Of a DNA stretch of 31,346 bases, positions 16,312 to 24,126 are shown piece after piece; positions within the stretch are counted from its first letter, which is position 1; every line of letters starts with the position of its first letter. The stretch covers positions 1 to 31,346 of the IMG/VR virus record IMGVR_UViG_3300035661_000237; one strand, 5' to 3'. This stretch comes from a virus. The notes under the pieces were generated by a model that saw nothing but the letters and a program-made list of their open reading frames with translations, was not told where the DNA came from and made no database searches. Made by a program: the position numbers and the translations under genes.

Positions 16312-16752
16312 GTGGCGGTAATGGATACGTTAGACACTTCCATTAACCTATATTTCAACCCTTCCAGTTCTATAGCTACTCCTGTAGTGTGCGGCTGTAA
16401 GTGTTTATACGCTTACAGCGCAACTACTGAGTTTAAGACCGTAATAGATGAGCATTTCTCAGGAAATGAACAAAGACGCGACCAATGGACTACTCCTAGA
16501 CGTTCTTGGGTATTGGAGTTTGCTAAAACTCCCGATAATTTCCGCCAGATTGACGCATTTTTTGTGCGCCAAAAAGGAAGAAAACGCGCATTTAGATGGA
16601 CTTGGTTTAGAACTGTAGATGGAATGGATACAGGCGGGGATGGAAACACATATACTGTTCGTTTTGATACGGATAAACTTGATTATCAAATGTTAGAAAT
16701 GGGCTATGCAACCTTTAAAGTGCCTATTGTACAAGTAAATACTAATAGTTAA
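16312..16752 (+). CDS. Minor tail protein, DUF2460 / gpM-like
   Basis: 146 residues. GTG 16312 lies 2 bp after the tape measure stop and is preceded by AAGGGCGG; an ATG at 16321 is an alternative. The stretch S-G-N-E-Q-R-R-D-Q-W-T-T-P-R-R followed by F-F-V-R-Q-K-G-R-K-R-A-F-R-W matches the characteristic G-x-E-x-R...FF...G-R...F-R-W layout of DUF2460 tail proteins. In lambda-like and gene-transfer-agent tails this protein is the first of the tip complex distal to the tube. The downstream order supports the call. Confidence 0.72.
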   Translation: MAVMDTLDTSINLYFNPSSSIATPVVCGCKCLYAYSATTEFKTVIDEHFSGNEQRRDQWTTPRRSWVLEFAKTPDNFRQIDAFFVRQKGRKRAFRWTWFRTVDGMDTGGDGNTYTVRFDTDKLDYQMLEMGYATFKVPIVQVNTNS

Positions 16753-16764
16753 GGAGGAATAAAT

Positions 16765-17487
16765 GTGCCAAGAAATATACCCTCAGGTATTTTAACGGGA
16801 CTAGAAGGAAATGAATTAAGTACCAGAATGTTATTAGAAGTTCGCTTAAATTATGATGATGTAGCCGCCGCAGGAAATGCTTTATCTATTATAGAAGGGC
16901 AATATCAATCCGTAGGAATGAATATTGTAGTAGAAAATAATTACGTTGTATTTAGATTTGTGGCGAATGATACTGATAATTTAATTATTCCTGATACTTG
17001 TATAGATTCTAATTATGCTAACCGAATTTATTTCGCGGCGGATATTACGCGAGGTTCAATAGATACTTCTATAGATGGACAAGTAGAAAAGTGTAATGTT
17101 AAAATATCTAATAAGTGGCAGTTATGGGCGGCTGTTTTCGCTAATTGTGGAAACATTATGAATAACCGTCCCTGCGTACTTTTGCAGTATTTTCTAGACT
17201 ATCCTAATGAAGCTCCTATTGTTTTATTTAGCGGAGTGATGAATAATATTCAGATGACTGCAAGTCAATTTGGCTGGGACATCAAACGTAGTGTTGTTGA
17301 CTTTAACGAGGATGGTCCAAATTATACCTATGATGTAGGATGTCAGTGGGTATTTAAGAGTTTTAGATGTGGATATACCGGAAGTGAAACTACCTGTGAC
17401 CGTACTTTAACTAGATGTTTAGCACTTCAAAATGTTATAAACTTTGGAGGACATCCTTCTGTCCCTAGAGAGATGGTAGTTAAATAA
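16765..17487 (+). CDS. Tail tip hub protein, DUF2163 / lambda gpL-like, with cysteine cluster
   Basis: 240 residues, GTG start at 16765 with AAGGAGGAAT; the overlapping ATG at 16763 is in another frame that stops at once. The C-terminal ~50 residues carry four cysteines (C193, C202, C211, C218) in G-C-Q-W-V-F-K-S-F-R-C-G-Y and C-D-R-T-L-T-R-C, then F-G-G-H-P-S-V-P. This is the C-terminal domain of the BR0599/gpL family. In lambda gpL that region is reported to bind an iron-sulfur cluster, and the cysteines are kept here. The protein would form the central hub ring between DUF2460-like and gpJ-like proteins. Its stop overlaps the next start by 1 bp. Confidence 0.8.
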   Translation: MPRNIPSGILTGLEGNELSTRMLLEVRLNYDDVAAAGNALSIIEGQYQSVGMNIVVENNYVVFRFVANDTDNLIIPDTCIDSNYANRIYFAADITRGSIDTSIDGQVEKCNVKISNKWQLWAAVFANCGNIMNNRPCVLLQYFLDYPNEAPIVLFSGVMNNIQMTASQFGWDIKRSVVDFNEDGPNYTYDVGCQWVFKSFRCGYTGSETTCDRTLTRCLALQNVINFGGHPSVPREMVVK

Positions 17488-17888
17488 TGACTAACTTCGA
17501 GGAGTTATTTAAACTTGTGGGAAGTAAATATCAAAAGTATGATGAAAATGGAAAAGCATTGGGGTGTCTTGCCCCGATGTATAGTGCATTTCCCGATGAA
17601 AAGGGGTACCGTTTTGATTGGCCCGAGGGTGTAGATTTGCGAGAATATATGCTCAGCGAACTTGATAAACATTGTGATAGAATACCTTTAGATGATATAC
17701 AGCCAGGGGATTTTTTAACAATGAAAATGCCTAGAGGATTATATCACGTTTCCTTGTATTTAGGCGATGGAAAAATGCTTCATTGTTTAGAGTGCGGAAC
17801 AGAAATTTCGCGAACTATATTATATAAAAATAGGATTGAAAGGGGGTATAGATGGAATGGCAGGAGCCGCAATGAGTTTCTTCTTTAG
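17487..17888 (+). CDS. NlpC/P60-like tail tip peptidase (gpK-like)
   Basis: 133 residues, ATG at 17487 overlapping the upstream stop. The candidate catalytic Cys is C27 in A-L-G-C-L-A-P and the His is H87 in L-Y-H-V-S-L-Y-L-G-D-G; Q-P-G-D-F-L (72-77) is the usual strand before the His. The cysteine context is G-C-L-A rather than the common D-C-S-G, so activity is less certain. By family knowledge such proteins cut peptidoglycan cross-links or assist tip assembly. Its end overlaps the gpJ-like gene by 32 bp. Confidence 0.75.
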   Translation: MTNFEELFKLVGSKYQKYDENGKALGCLAPMYSAFPDEKGYRFDWPEGVDLREYMLSELDKHCDRIPLDDIQPGDFLTMKMPRGLYHVSLYLGDGKMLHCLECGTEISRTILYKNRIERGYRWNGRSRNEFLL

Positions 17889-20800
17889 TTTTGCTGGAAG
17901 TTTATTAATGAGTTTGCTTTTTGGACAGGACGATGATACCCAAAGCCCAACATATAGTGGTTCGTTGAGAACTGCCATATCCAATACCTTACCTATACCT
18001 TTAGTGTACGGAACCGTAAAATCTGCCGGAAATATGATTTGGAGCAAAATTAATGATGATAAAACATGGCAGTATAAATTAGTTAGTTTTGGCGATGGCC
18101 CTATTCAGGGATTTAGCGATGTCCGTATTAATGATGTTCCTATTGATGGTAATGTCACCGCTTTAACTATATGGAATAATGTTTATCCAGATTCCTGTGT
18201 TAGTATAGATAAAAATAATATCATTACTTTACATGCAAACGGAACTGATATACAGGTGGAAGGTGCTATTCCTGACCATGATGACGGAGAGGGAAATGGG
18301 ACAGGAGGAAATGAAAAGTCTTTTGAAGATGTTGGTGCAGAAATAGAGTCTTATGGTGGTGGATGGGAAGTAGAAATACCGGGGAACACTTTTGATGCCG
18401 CAAACTTAATACCAATTGTGGCCAAAAGTTGTTATAACTCTCCAGTGTCTTTACAGGTGACAAAAACTTCCGATATGATTAAAGGTGCTTGGTGGAGAGG
18501 ACACGTTGGGGATGGAAGTGAAGCTATTGATGCTATTATCTCAGGACAGACCACAACTAAAGTATGGGTAACTGTTGCTGATAATGGTAAAAATGGTAAT
18601 CCAACAACTTATGCGGGGTATAAAACAGTTAAAGTTATGGGTGACCCTGTAGTACAAGCCTGTGAAGTTGGCGGATTAAAATGGGAAGCATATATAGCTG
18701 TAGGTGTAGAAGCCACTAATATGATTAGTGATAGTTATAACGTTACTGCTATTGTACAAGGAAGATTAGTTAGAGTTTATACTAGTCCTACTGCCTATAC
18801 TATAAGATGGAGTAATAACCCTGCTTGGTGCATTGCCGATTTTTTAACCTGTGACAATGGATGCGGATTAGATTGGAGTCAATTAGATATTCAGTCCTTC
18901 ATTGACGCCGCCACTTATTGTGATGAGTTAGTATATAATGCGGGAGGAAGCACAACAAAGTCAAAACGATATACTCTTAATTATGTACTAGATAGTAAAA
19001 AGTCCCGTTTAGATTGGATTACTGATATGATGAGAGCGTGTTGCTCTTACCCCACATATCAAAATGGACTTTATGGAATGTGCATAGAAAAGGAAGTTAT
19101 AGGCTCTGCACAGTCTTATGACCCCGATTGCATGGATGAATTACAATTATGGTGGAGTCCTATTGAGGAAGTTCCAGATAAAGTGCATGTAATATATGTA
19201 GACCCAAAATATGAATGGGCGCAAATTGCTGCGCAAGCTGAATCAAAAACTTGGCTTAGAGAGTTTCCTTTCATAAAAGAGGTTGAAATATTCGGAGTAA
19301 CTAATTTCTCGCAAGCTAGTAGATTAGCTTGGTTCTATCTTAATCAAGCAAACACATGCACTATGTACTGTAAATTTAAAACCGACCGCAGGGCGTTAAG
19401 TAGAGCCATTGGAGATGTAATTGATATAACAGATTATATCTGTCAATTTACGAATAAATTATTCCGCATAATGCAAATGTCCGAAGCAGATGATGATATG
19501 ATTGAGGTAACTTGCAGGGAATATAATGGAAGTTTATATACTGATGAATATGGTTCAGTTCCTACCTCTGTAAACTATGCAACATTATCCAATCCTTTTG
19601 GGACAATTCCCGAAGTAACTAATATTAATTCCACGCAGGATTATTATGTTCAAAAAGATGGAACGATAATTTCAAATGTTAATTTATTTTATTCTTTACC
19701 TGACTATATATTTTTTGACCATGTTATGGTAGAATATTCTATAGATGACGGAAGTACATGGAACTCCGCAGGAACTACTACAAATAGTTCATTTTGTTTA
19801 ACTAACTGTAAAGTTGGACTTTATTATCTTGTTAGAGTTAGGGTAGTTAATAATATTGCATGTAAGTCAGATGGAGCAGTTTCTTCCCCTATCTTAATAC
19901 TAGGAAAGGACGATAACCCCTCTGATTTAGACTCTAATTTTATTGTCGCACAAGTTCCGGGGGGATTCACCTTTAATGGTAGTATTCCTTCTGATACCGA
20001 TTTTAATAGGATAGAGATAAGAGTAGACCCTGCTACAGGGTCTGCTGGATGGGGTAATTCCCAATATCTTTGCTCTATTACTAGTCTGCCCGCTACTATC
20101 CAAAATACAGCTGTTGCCGATGGAACTAGATTATTTCGCGCAAAAGCGGTGGATAATGGAGGAAATTATAGCACGAATGATGTAACAGTGATAGTAGATG
20201 TCGTTGGAACAGATAGCTATAAAAATATAATATTAACTAGGGATGATGCTTATTTAGGGGATGGAACTATAACCAATCTAGTTAAACTTTCAAATAATCA
20301 AGGATTTATAGTTCCTTTTTGTGTGCAATGTGGGGATTATGACACTTTTGGCAATTTGCCATTCTCTGTTTGGCCTAACATTAATTTATCCTTCTATTAC
20401 TTATCCCCTATAGTGGACACCTCAAAACTTGGATTAACAGGAGTAGTATTTGACTTTAACATTAGTTTACATGATGCTATAGCTATGTTCGGTTCTTATG
20501 GAACAAGAACTTTTGGATTATACCCGTTAGATGCTTTTGGAAACGTTACGGCAAACAGTACTGTGGGTATACAAATGCGTTTTAGTAAAACGAGCGCAGT
20601 AATTGATGATACTTGGACTGATTGGATGACCTATACTCCCGCGCAATATAATTTTAGATATATTCAGTACCAAATAAATTCCGCTTTTGAGAGTAGTACA
20701 GTTAAGGCAATGATAACACAACTACTTCAAAAGTATGATGTTCCCGATGTCACGTTCAGTAAGAACGTTTCAGTATCCGCCACAGGAACTCATGTTGATT

Positions 20801-20979
20801 TTGGCGGAGTATTTTATGCTCAACCTACGCAAGTTTCTGTTCAGGTAGTTGGAAGTACAGCTATAACAGCTACTATTTCATGGGATGCCACCCCTTCTTC
20901 CGGATTAACTGTTCACTGTTTTAATACCAGTGGTACTGCTGTTGCAGGTAATGTAATTTTAGTTTGTAAAGGATATTAA
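17857..20979 (+). CDS. Tail tip attachment protein (gpJ-like)
   Basis: 1040 residues from ATG 17857, which has AAAGGGGGT 9 bp upstream; a TTG at 17836 lies within that site and is rejected. The hydrophobic N-terminus (M-S-F-F-F-S-F-A-G-S-L-L-M-S-L-L-F-G) resembles the membrane-active part of gpI. The following L-P-I-P-L-V-Y-G-T-V is the conserved start of gpJ/megatron proteins. The middle carries the hub domains. Residues ~590-790 read as fibronectin-III-like modules (V-E-Y-S-I-D-D-G-S-T-W, Y-L-V-R-V-R-V-V). The C-terminus is beta-rich and probably points toward the receptor or anchors the fibres that follow. Apparent fusion of gpI-like and gpJ-like parts is an inference. Confidence 0.85.
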   Translation: MAGAAMSFFFSFAGSLLMSLLFGQDDDTQSPTYSGSLRTAISNTLPIPLVYGTVKSAGNMIWSKINDDKTWQYKLVSFGDGPIQGFSDVRINDVPIDGNVTALTIWNNVYPDSCVSIDKNNIITLHANGTDIQVEGAIPDHDDGEGNGTGGNEKSFEDVGAEIESYGGGWEVEIPGNTFDAANLIPIVAKSCYNSPVSLQVTKTSDMIKGAWWRGHVGDGSEAIDAIISGQTTTKVWVTVADNGKNGNPTTYAGYKTVKVMGDPVVQACEVGGLKWEAYIAVGVEATNMISDSYNVTAIVQGRLVRVYTSPTAYTIRWSNNPAWCIADFLTCDNGCGLDWSQLDIQSFIDAATYCDELVYNAGGSTTKSKRYTLNYVLDSKKSRLDWITDMMRACCSYPTYQNGLYGMCIEKEVIGSAQSYDPDCMDELQLWWSPIEEVPDKVHVIYVDPKYEWAQIAAQAESKTWLREFPFIKEVEIFGVTNFSQASRLAWFYLNQANTCTMYCKFKTDRRALSRAIGDVIDITDYICQFTNKLFRIMQMSEADDDMIEVTCREYNGSLYTDEYGSVPTSVNYATLSNPFGTIPEVTNINSTQDYYVQKDGTIISNVNLFYSLPDYIFFDHVMVEYSIDDGSTWNSAGTTTNSSFCLTNCKVGLYYLVRVRVVNNIACKSDGAVSSPILILGKDDNPSDLDSNFIVAQVPGGFTFNGSIPSDTDFNRIEIRVDPATGSAGWGNSQYLCSITSLPATIQNTAVADGTRLFRAKAVDNGGNYSTNDVTVIVDVVGTDSYKNIILTRDDAYLGDGTITNLVKLSNNQGFIVPFCVQCGDYDTFGNLPFSVWPNINLSFYYLSPIVDTSKLGLTGVVFDFNISLHDAIAMFGSYGTRTFGLYPLDAFGNVTANSTVGIQMRFSKTSAVIDDTWTDWMTYTPAQYNFRYIQYQINSAFESSTVKAMITQLLQKYDVPDVTFSKNVSVSATGTHVDFGGVFYAQPTQVSVQVVGSTAITATISWDATPSSGLTVHCFNTSGTAVAGNVILVCKGY

Positions 20980-20994
20980 AAGGAGATTGATATA

Positions 20995-22197
20995 ATGCCA
21001 GATTTTAAAACATATATTCCCGGTAATACTACAGTAATGTTGACAAATGCTGTGGATAGTAGAAATAACGAAAACCTTTTACAATCTACTTTCTATGGAA
21101 GTTCTCCTCCTAATAACCCTACTCAGGGGCAGAAGTGGTGCTGTTCAACTAACAATATAACTTATGTTTTCACTGGAGTAGCTGTTGATGGACAGATTAA
21201 TACAGGATGGGACGAAGATGTTTCCACTTCCACTATAGGTAAGGATGTCATAGATGCGTATGGAACTCAGCCTAGTCTTGCCGCTAGACTTGAAGTAGCT
21301 TTAAATGATGACGGTAGTTTGAAATTATCCGCCGCCCAGAACCCTACCGAGTGGGTTGACCCTGGATTAACATACACCTATGTTAATACGACTCAGTTTA
21401 CTACAGCGGGGGATAAAAGAACATATTTCTCTGTGAATAGGCCATTAAAGATAACTACTAATGGGGTTACAGTTTACACCTTTGTAACTTCCTTATCCTA
21501 CTCCACCGTGACAACGGTTACTGTTAGAGATGCTGTATTAAATTCAGCGGGAATAACTAATGTTCAGTACGGATGGGCTAGTAAGTATACGCAGGATTCG
21601 AAAGGAATTAAAGTAACTCCCACTGGAAATATTACCGCCGTAAATGTGCAGGATGCTTTAGCCGCTCTTGACTCAGGTAAGTTGAATGTTAAATTAGGAA
21701 CCCCCTCTATTTCGATGGGGGCGGCAAGTTTTCCTTCAAATCCAGTGAAGAACCAAGACCTGTGTTTTGATACAAAGAAACGTATTTGGTATCAATTTGG
21801 AAATGTTATGTGGCAGGAATATTGTGCATATGTCACTAGAGCCAATTCCACAGCATATACGTTAGGTGTATATATTGTTCAAAGTGGACATCTATACAAA
21901 TGTACTTTAGCCGGAACTTCTAACAGCTCTTTACCTGTTTTTATTACTACTCCTAATTCAACTACAACAGATGGTACTGTAGTATGGACAGAACAGGGAG
22001 TATGTACTACTTGGGCTAGCTCAACTTGGTATAGTCTTAACTCTTATGTAATTCCTGTTTCAGCCAACGGACATGTTTATGTTAATACCGCATATGGAAC
22101 TTCTGGAACTAACACCCCTGCTTGGCCTACTACTACGGGAACTGAAATTGAAGAAACATACTCTAGCTGGATTCCATGCGCCACTATGTATGTATAA
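20995..22197 (+). CDS. Tail fibre protein A
   Basis: 400 residues after AAAAGGAGATTG. The first ~230 residues are homologous to the N-terminus of the fibre encoded at 26719-28542 (A-V-D-S-R-N-N-E, N-D-D-G-S-L-K-L, G-N-I-T-x-x-x-V-Q-D-A-L), so this part is a shared virion attachment module. The C-terminus differs: two tandem ~55-residue modules of the type W/Y-x-x-G-x-Y-V...G-H-V/L-Y-x-C/N...G-T-S (about 270-400), resembling small carbohydrate-binding modules of phage tail proteins. Likely a receptor-binding fibre or spike at the tail tip. Confidence 0.75.
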   Translation: MPDFKTYIPGNTTVMLTNAVDSRNNENLLQSTFYGSSPPNNPTQGQKWCCSTNNITYVFTGVAVDGQINTGWDEDVSTSTIGKDVIDAYGTQPSLAARLEVALNDDGSLKLSAAQNPTEWVDPGLTYTYVNTTQFTTAGDKRTYFSVNRPLKITTNGVTVYTFVTSLSYSTVTTVTVRDAVLNSAGITNVQYGWASKYTQDSKGIKVTPTGNITAVNVQDALAALDSGKLNVKLGTPSISMGAASFPSNPVKNQDLCFDTKKRIWYQFGNVMWQEYCAYVTRANSTAYTLGVYIVQSGHLYKCTLAGTSNSSLPVFITTPNSTTTDGTVVWTEQGVCTTWASSTWYSLNSYVIPVSANGHVYVNTAYGTSGTNTPAWPTTTGTEIEETYSSWIPCATMYV

Positions 22198-22214
22198 TAT
22201 GGAGATGAAATAGT

Positions 22215-22727
22215 ATGGCAACTCAATGGACTGACTCTGTAATTCAAAAAGGTGGTGGCACAAAAGTAAGTCCGAAGCACATTACTGAACTTCGTTCAGC
22301 AATTGTTGCAGAGGAAACTCGCAGAAATGTTGCCGTAAGTGGGTTTAATGATACTATTGCTATAGGAACTCCTGTTAAAAAAATGCACATTGATGATTTA
22401 CGCACTGCTTGTAAAACAATTAATAGTTCTAACTTTACGGATGATACTATTGTAATAGGTAATACGGAAGTTAAAGAAGTGCATATAGACGAATTACGTC
22501 TTAGAGTAAACACTTATGAATCTTATAGCCCCGGTGCTTTTTCTCCTCATGGATGCTCTGCCGCTTGTACCGGATTTTGCACCAGTTGCACTAATGCTTG
22601 CACCAGTTGCACCAGTTGCACTAATGCTTGCACCAGTTGCACCAGTTGCACTGGTTGCACCGGTTGCACCAGTTGCACCAGTTGCACTGGGACATGTACT
22701 GGTACTAATTCTGGAGGTTCACATTAA
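22215..22727 (+). CDS. Phage structural repeat protein with C-terminal Cys-Thr-Ser repeat tail; candidate radical SAM substrate
   Basis: 170 residues, ATG after GGAGATGAA, 17 bp downstream of fibre A. Residues 1-100 contain three repeats with motifs H-I-T-E-L-R (22-27), H-I-D-D-L-R (58-63) and H-I-D-E-L-R (90-95), each preceded by a G-T/N-x-V turn; this repeat is familiar from phage tail and adhesin proteins. From 114 to 161 there are 15 cysteines spaced 3 or 4 residues apart (C114, 118, 122, 125, 129, 132, 135, 139, 142, 145, 148, 151, 154, 157, 161), mostly as C-T-S-C, with Asn-Ala or Gly variants. It ends in a Gly/Ser-rich tail. Three radical SAM genes follow, so the cysteine tail is probably crosslinked as in thioether RiPPs. 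Zinc or Fe-S binding or disulfides are alternatives. The substrate role is inference. Confidence 0.8.
   Translation: MATQWTDSVIQKGGGTKVSPKHITELRSAIVAEETRRNVAVSGFNDTIAIGTPVKKMHIDDLRTACKTINSSNFTDDTIVIGNTEVKEVHIDELRLRVNTYESYSPGAFSPHGCSAACTGFCTSCTNACTSCTSCTNACTSCTSCTGCTGCTSCTSCTGTCTGTNSGGSH
22578..22691 (+). repeat. In-frame tandem DNA repeats (30-bp and 9-bp units) encoding the cysteine tail
   Basis: Two identical 30-bp units (22578-22607 and 22608-22637) are followed by six 9-bp units of TGCACCAGT type (22638-22691), with ACC/ACT and AGT/GGT changes. All unit lengths are multiples of three, so slippage would add or remove cysteines without breaking the frame. Confidence 0.95.
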
Positions 22728-22742
22728 AGGGGTGAATTTTAA

Positions 22743-23279
22743 TTGACTTTTAGTGCATTAAATTTTATTAATTACTACGATGCTTCGCTTGAAGTAAATA
22801 GGGATAATTTAATCGTTATCCTTACTCAAATCACTCCTGCTTTAGTAAAAGAATATCAATCTATTATAACTTCCTTGGTAGAGTCTGATATTTCAGCAAT
22901 AAACTCCTACATCTCCAACCAATATATTTATAAAGTTGTTTCGATTATGTTGGATGCTAATAATAAACTTAGCCGTGAACAGGGAATTATAATAGTGCAG
23001 ATTATGAATATGATTAATGCAGTATATCCTGTCTTTTCATATTTGGTAATTACTGAGTTATTAGCAAGCAATGACCCTGACAATTTTTCCGTCGCCAGAG
23101 ATTTGATTGATAATCATTTATTAAGTTCTAATCTATCTACCTCAGAAAAGATTAACCTGTTACTTTTCCAAGTGCAAATAGAAATGATATTAGCCTCTAA
23201 AGAAGGCCGCGCAATAGATAGAATGTTGTTGCAAAAGAGTCTTAGCCTAGTTAATGCGTTACGTGCAGATGAAAAATAA
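22743..23279 (+). CDS. All-helical protein of unknown function in the radical SAM cassette
   Basis: 178 residues, TTG start at 22743 with AAAGGGGTG upstream. The sequence reads as successive amphipathic helices (L-V-K-E-Y-Q-S-I-I-T-S-L-V, I-N-L-L-L-F-Q-V-Q-I-E-M-I-L) with no cysteine and no recognisable winged-helix precursor-binding domain. It lies between the Cys-rich protein and the first radical SAM gene and overlaps the latter, so coupled expression is likely. It might deliver the substrate, act as a chaperone, or regulate the cassette; none of this is shown by the sequence. Confidence 0.75.
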   Translation: MTFSALNFINYYDASLEVNRDNLIVILTQITPALVKEYQSIITSLVESDISAINSYISNQYIYKVVSIMLDANNKLSREQGIIIVQIMNMINAVYPVFSYLVITELLASNDPDNFSVARDLIDNHLLSSNLSTSEKINLLLFQVQIEMILASKEGRAIDRMLLQKSLSLVNALRADEK

Positions 23280-24126
23280 CATAGTAGCTATTCACTTAAC
23301 AGATAGATGTAATATGCGTTGCACTTATTGTTATCTTAATAAGGGTAAGTCGGACACTAAATATTCCGATATTAAAGAAGTTCTCCACCGTATGGATTTT
23401 GATTCATTGTTTTTATATGGTGGAGAACCCCTCCTATGTATGGATACTATAAGAAAAATTGCGTCAGAAACAGATAAGCAGTTATGGTTGGAAACTAATG
23501 GATTGTTATTGCCGAAGCATATAGAGGAATTATTGCGTATTAATATTCGTCCTTTTGTATCCTTGGATAGCTTTGATTATGAGATTAATTGTAGATGCCG
23601 CCCTATGCGACCTAATGAGTTTAATGATTTAGTTTCGGTTATTAAGGAATATAAGCTGGATATTATTAATAATATTTACGCAGGATTAAGAGGAACGAAG
23701 GAATTTTACAATACGTGTAAGCAGTTAGGTATCAAATGCGACACATACCCTGTCATTACCCCTCAGAATTGTGAAGATGTATCTTGTATAGAAGAACTCC
23801 CGATTGATGTTTTAGTATTTCTGGGGCGACACCAGACACCTCATACGCGACCCAAGTTGCGCCTTCATGTTGATGGATATGTTTCCCGTATTTTTGACCC
23901 CGGAAGTATGCGAATTTCCCATATATCTAAATGGGAGCCGAGAATGGAATCTCTGGGGGAACTGCCCTATCCTAAATCTTGCGAGTCTTGTGAAGTATTT
24001 GGCAAATGTATGTTCTTATCTTACTTCTGTTATTGGGCGTGGATATATGACCAGATGGGAATTTTGCATGCTTCGTTTGGGTGTAAGGCAAGTAAAGCTA
24101 TTTATAGGAGAAGATTTGATGTATAA
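23269..24126 (+). CDS. Radical SAM protein 1 with half SPASM-type cysteine set
   Basis: 285 residues from ATG 23269, whose start overlaps the upstream stop; an ATG at 23254 is an alternative, and neither has a good ribosome site, so translation is probably coupled. The radical SAM 4Fe-4S motif is C14-x3-C18-x2-C21 (T-D-R-C-N-M-R-C-T-Y-C-Y), followed by G-G-E-P (51-54) for SAM binding and E-T-N-G. The C-terminus has C238-x2-C241-x5-C247-x6-C254-x17-C272. This matches the second half of a SPASM domain, while the usual first-half Cys after D-G is absent (H-V-D-G-Y-V-S-R). It may therefore hold fewer auxiliary clusters than its neighbours. It likely modifies the Cys-rich protein or assists the other two. 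Confidence 0.85.
   Translation: MKNNIVAIHLTDRCNMRCTYCYLNKGKSDTKYSDIKEVLHRMDFDSLFLYGGEPLLCMDTIRKIASETDKQLWLETNGLLLPKHIEELLRINIRPFVSLDSFDYEINCRCRPMRPNEFNDLVSVIKEYKLDIINNIYAGLRGTKEFYNTCKQLGIKCDTYPVITPQNCEDVSCIEELPIDVLVFLGRHQTPHTRPKLRLHVDGYVSRIFDPGSMRISHISKWEPRMESLGELPYPKSCESCEVFGKCMFLSYFCYWAWIYDQMGILHASFGCKASKAIYRRRFDV

Noticed and set aside
22578-22691. Short tandem repeats as a CRISPR array
   Set aside because: The repeats are directly adjacent, without spacers, and lie in frame in a well-supported coding gene.
22516-22746. Open frame with Ala-Pro-Val-Ala repeats overlapping the Cys-rich gene
   Set aside because: It is the same repetitive DNA read in another frame, has no ribosome site, and its repeats simply mirror the 9-bp units.
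23867-24118. Long N-terminal extension of radical SAM protein 2
   Set aside because: It overlaps the end of radical SAM gene 1 in another frame; ATG 24119 has a ribosome site and puts the Cys motif at the usual distance from the start.
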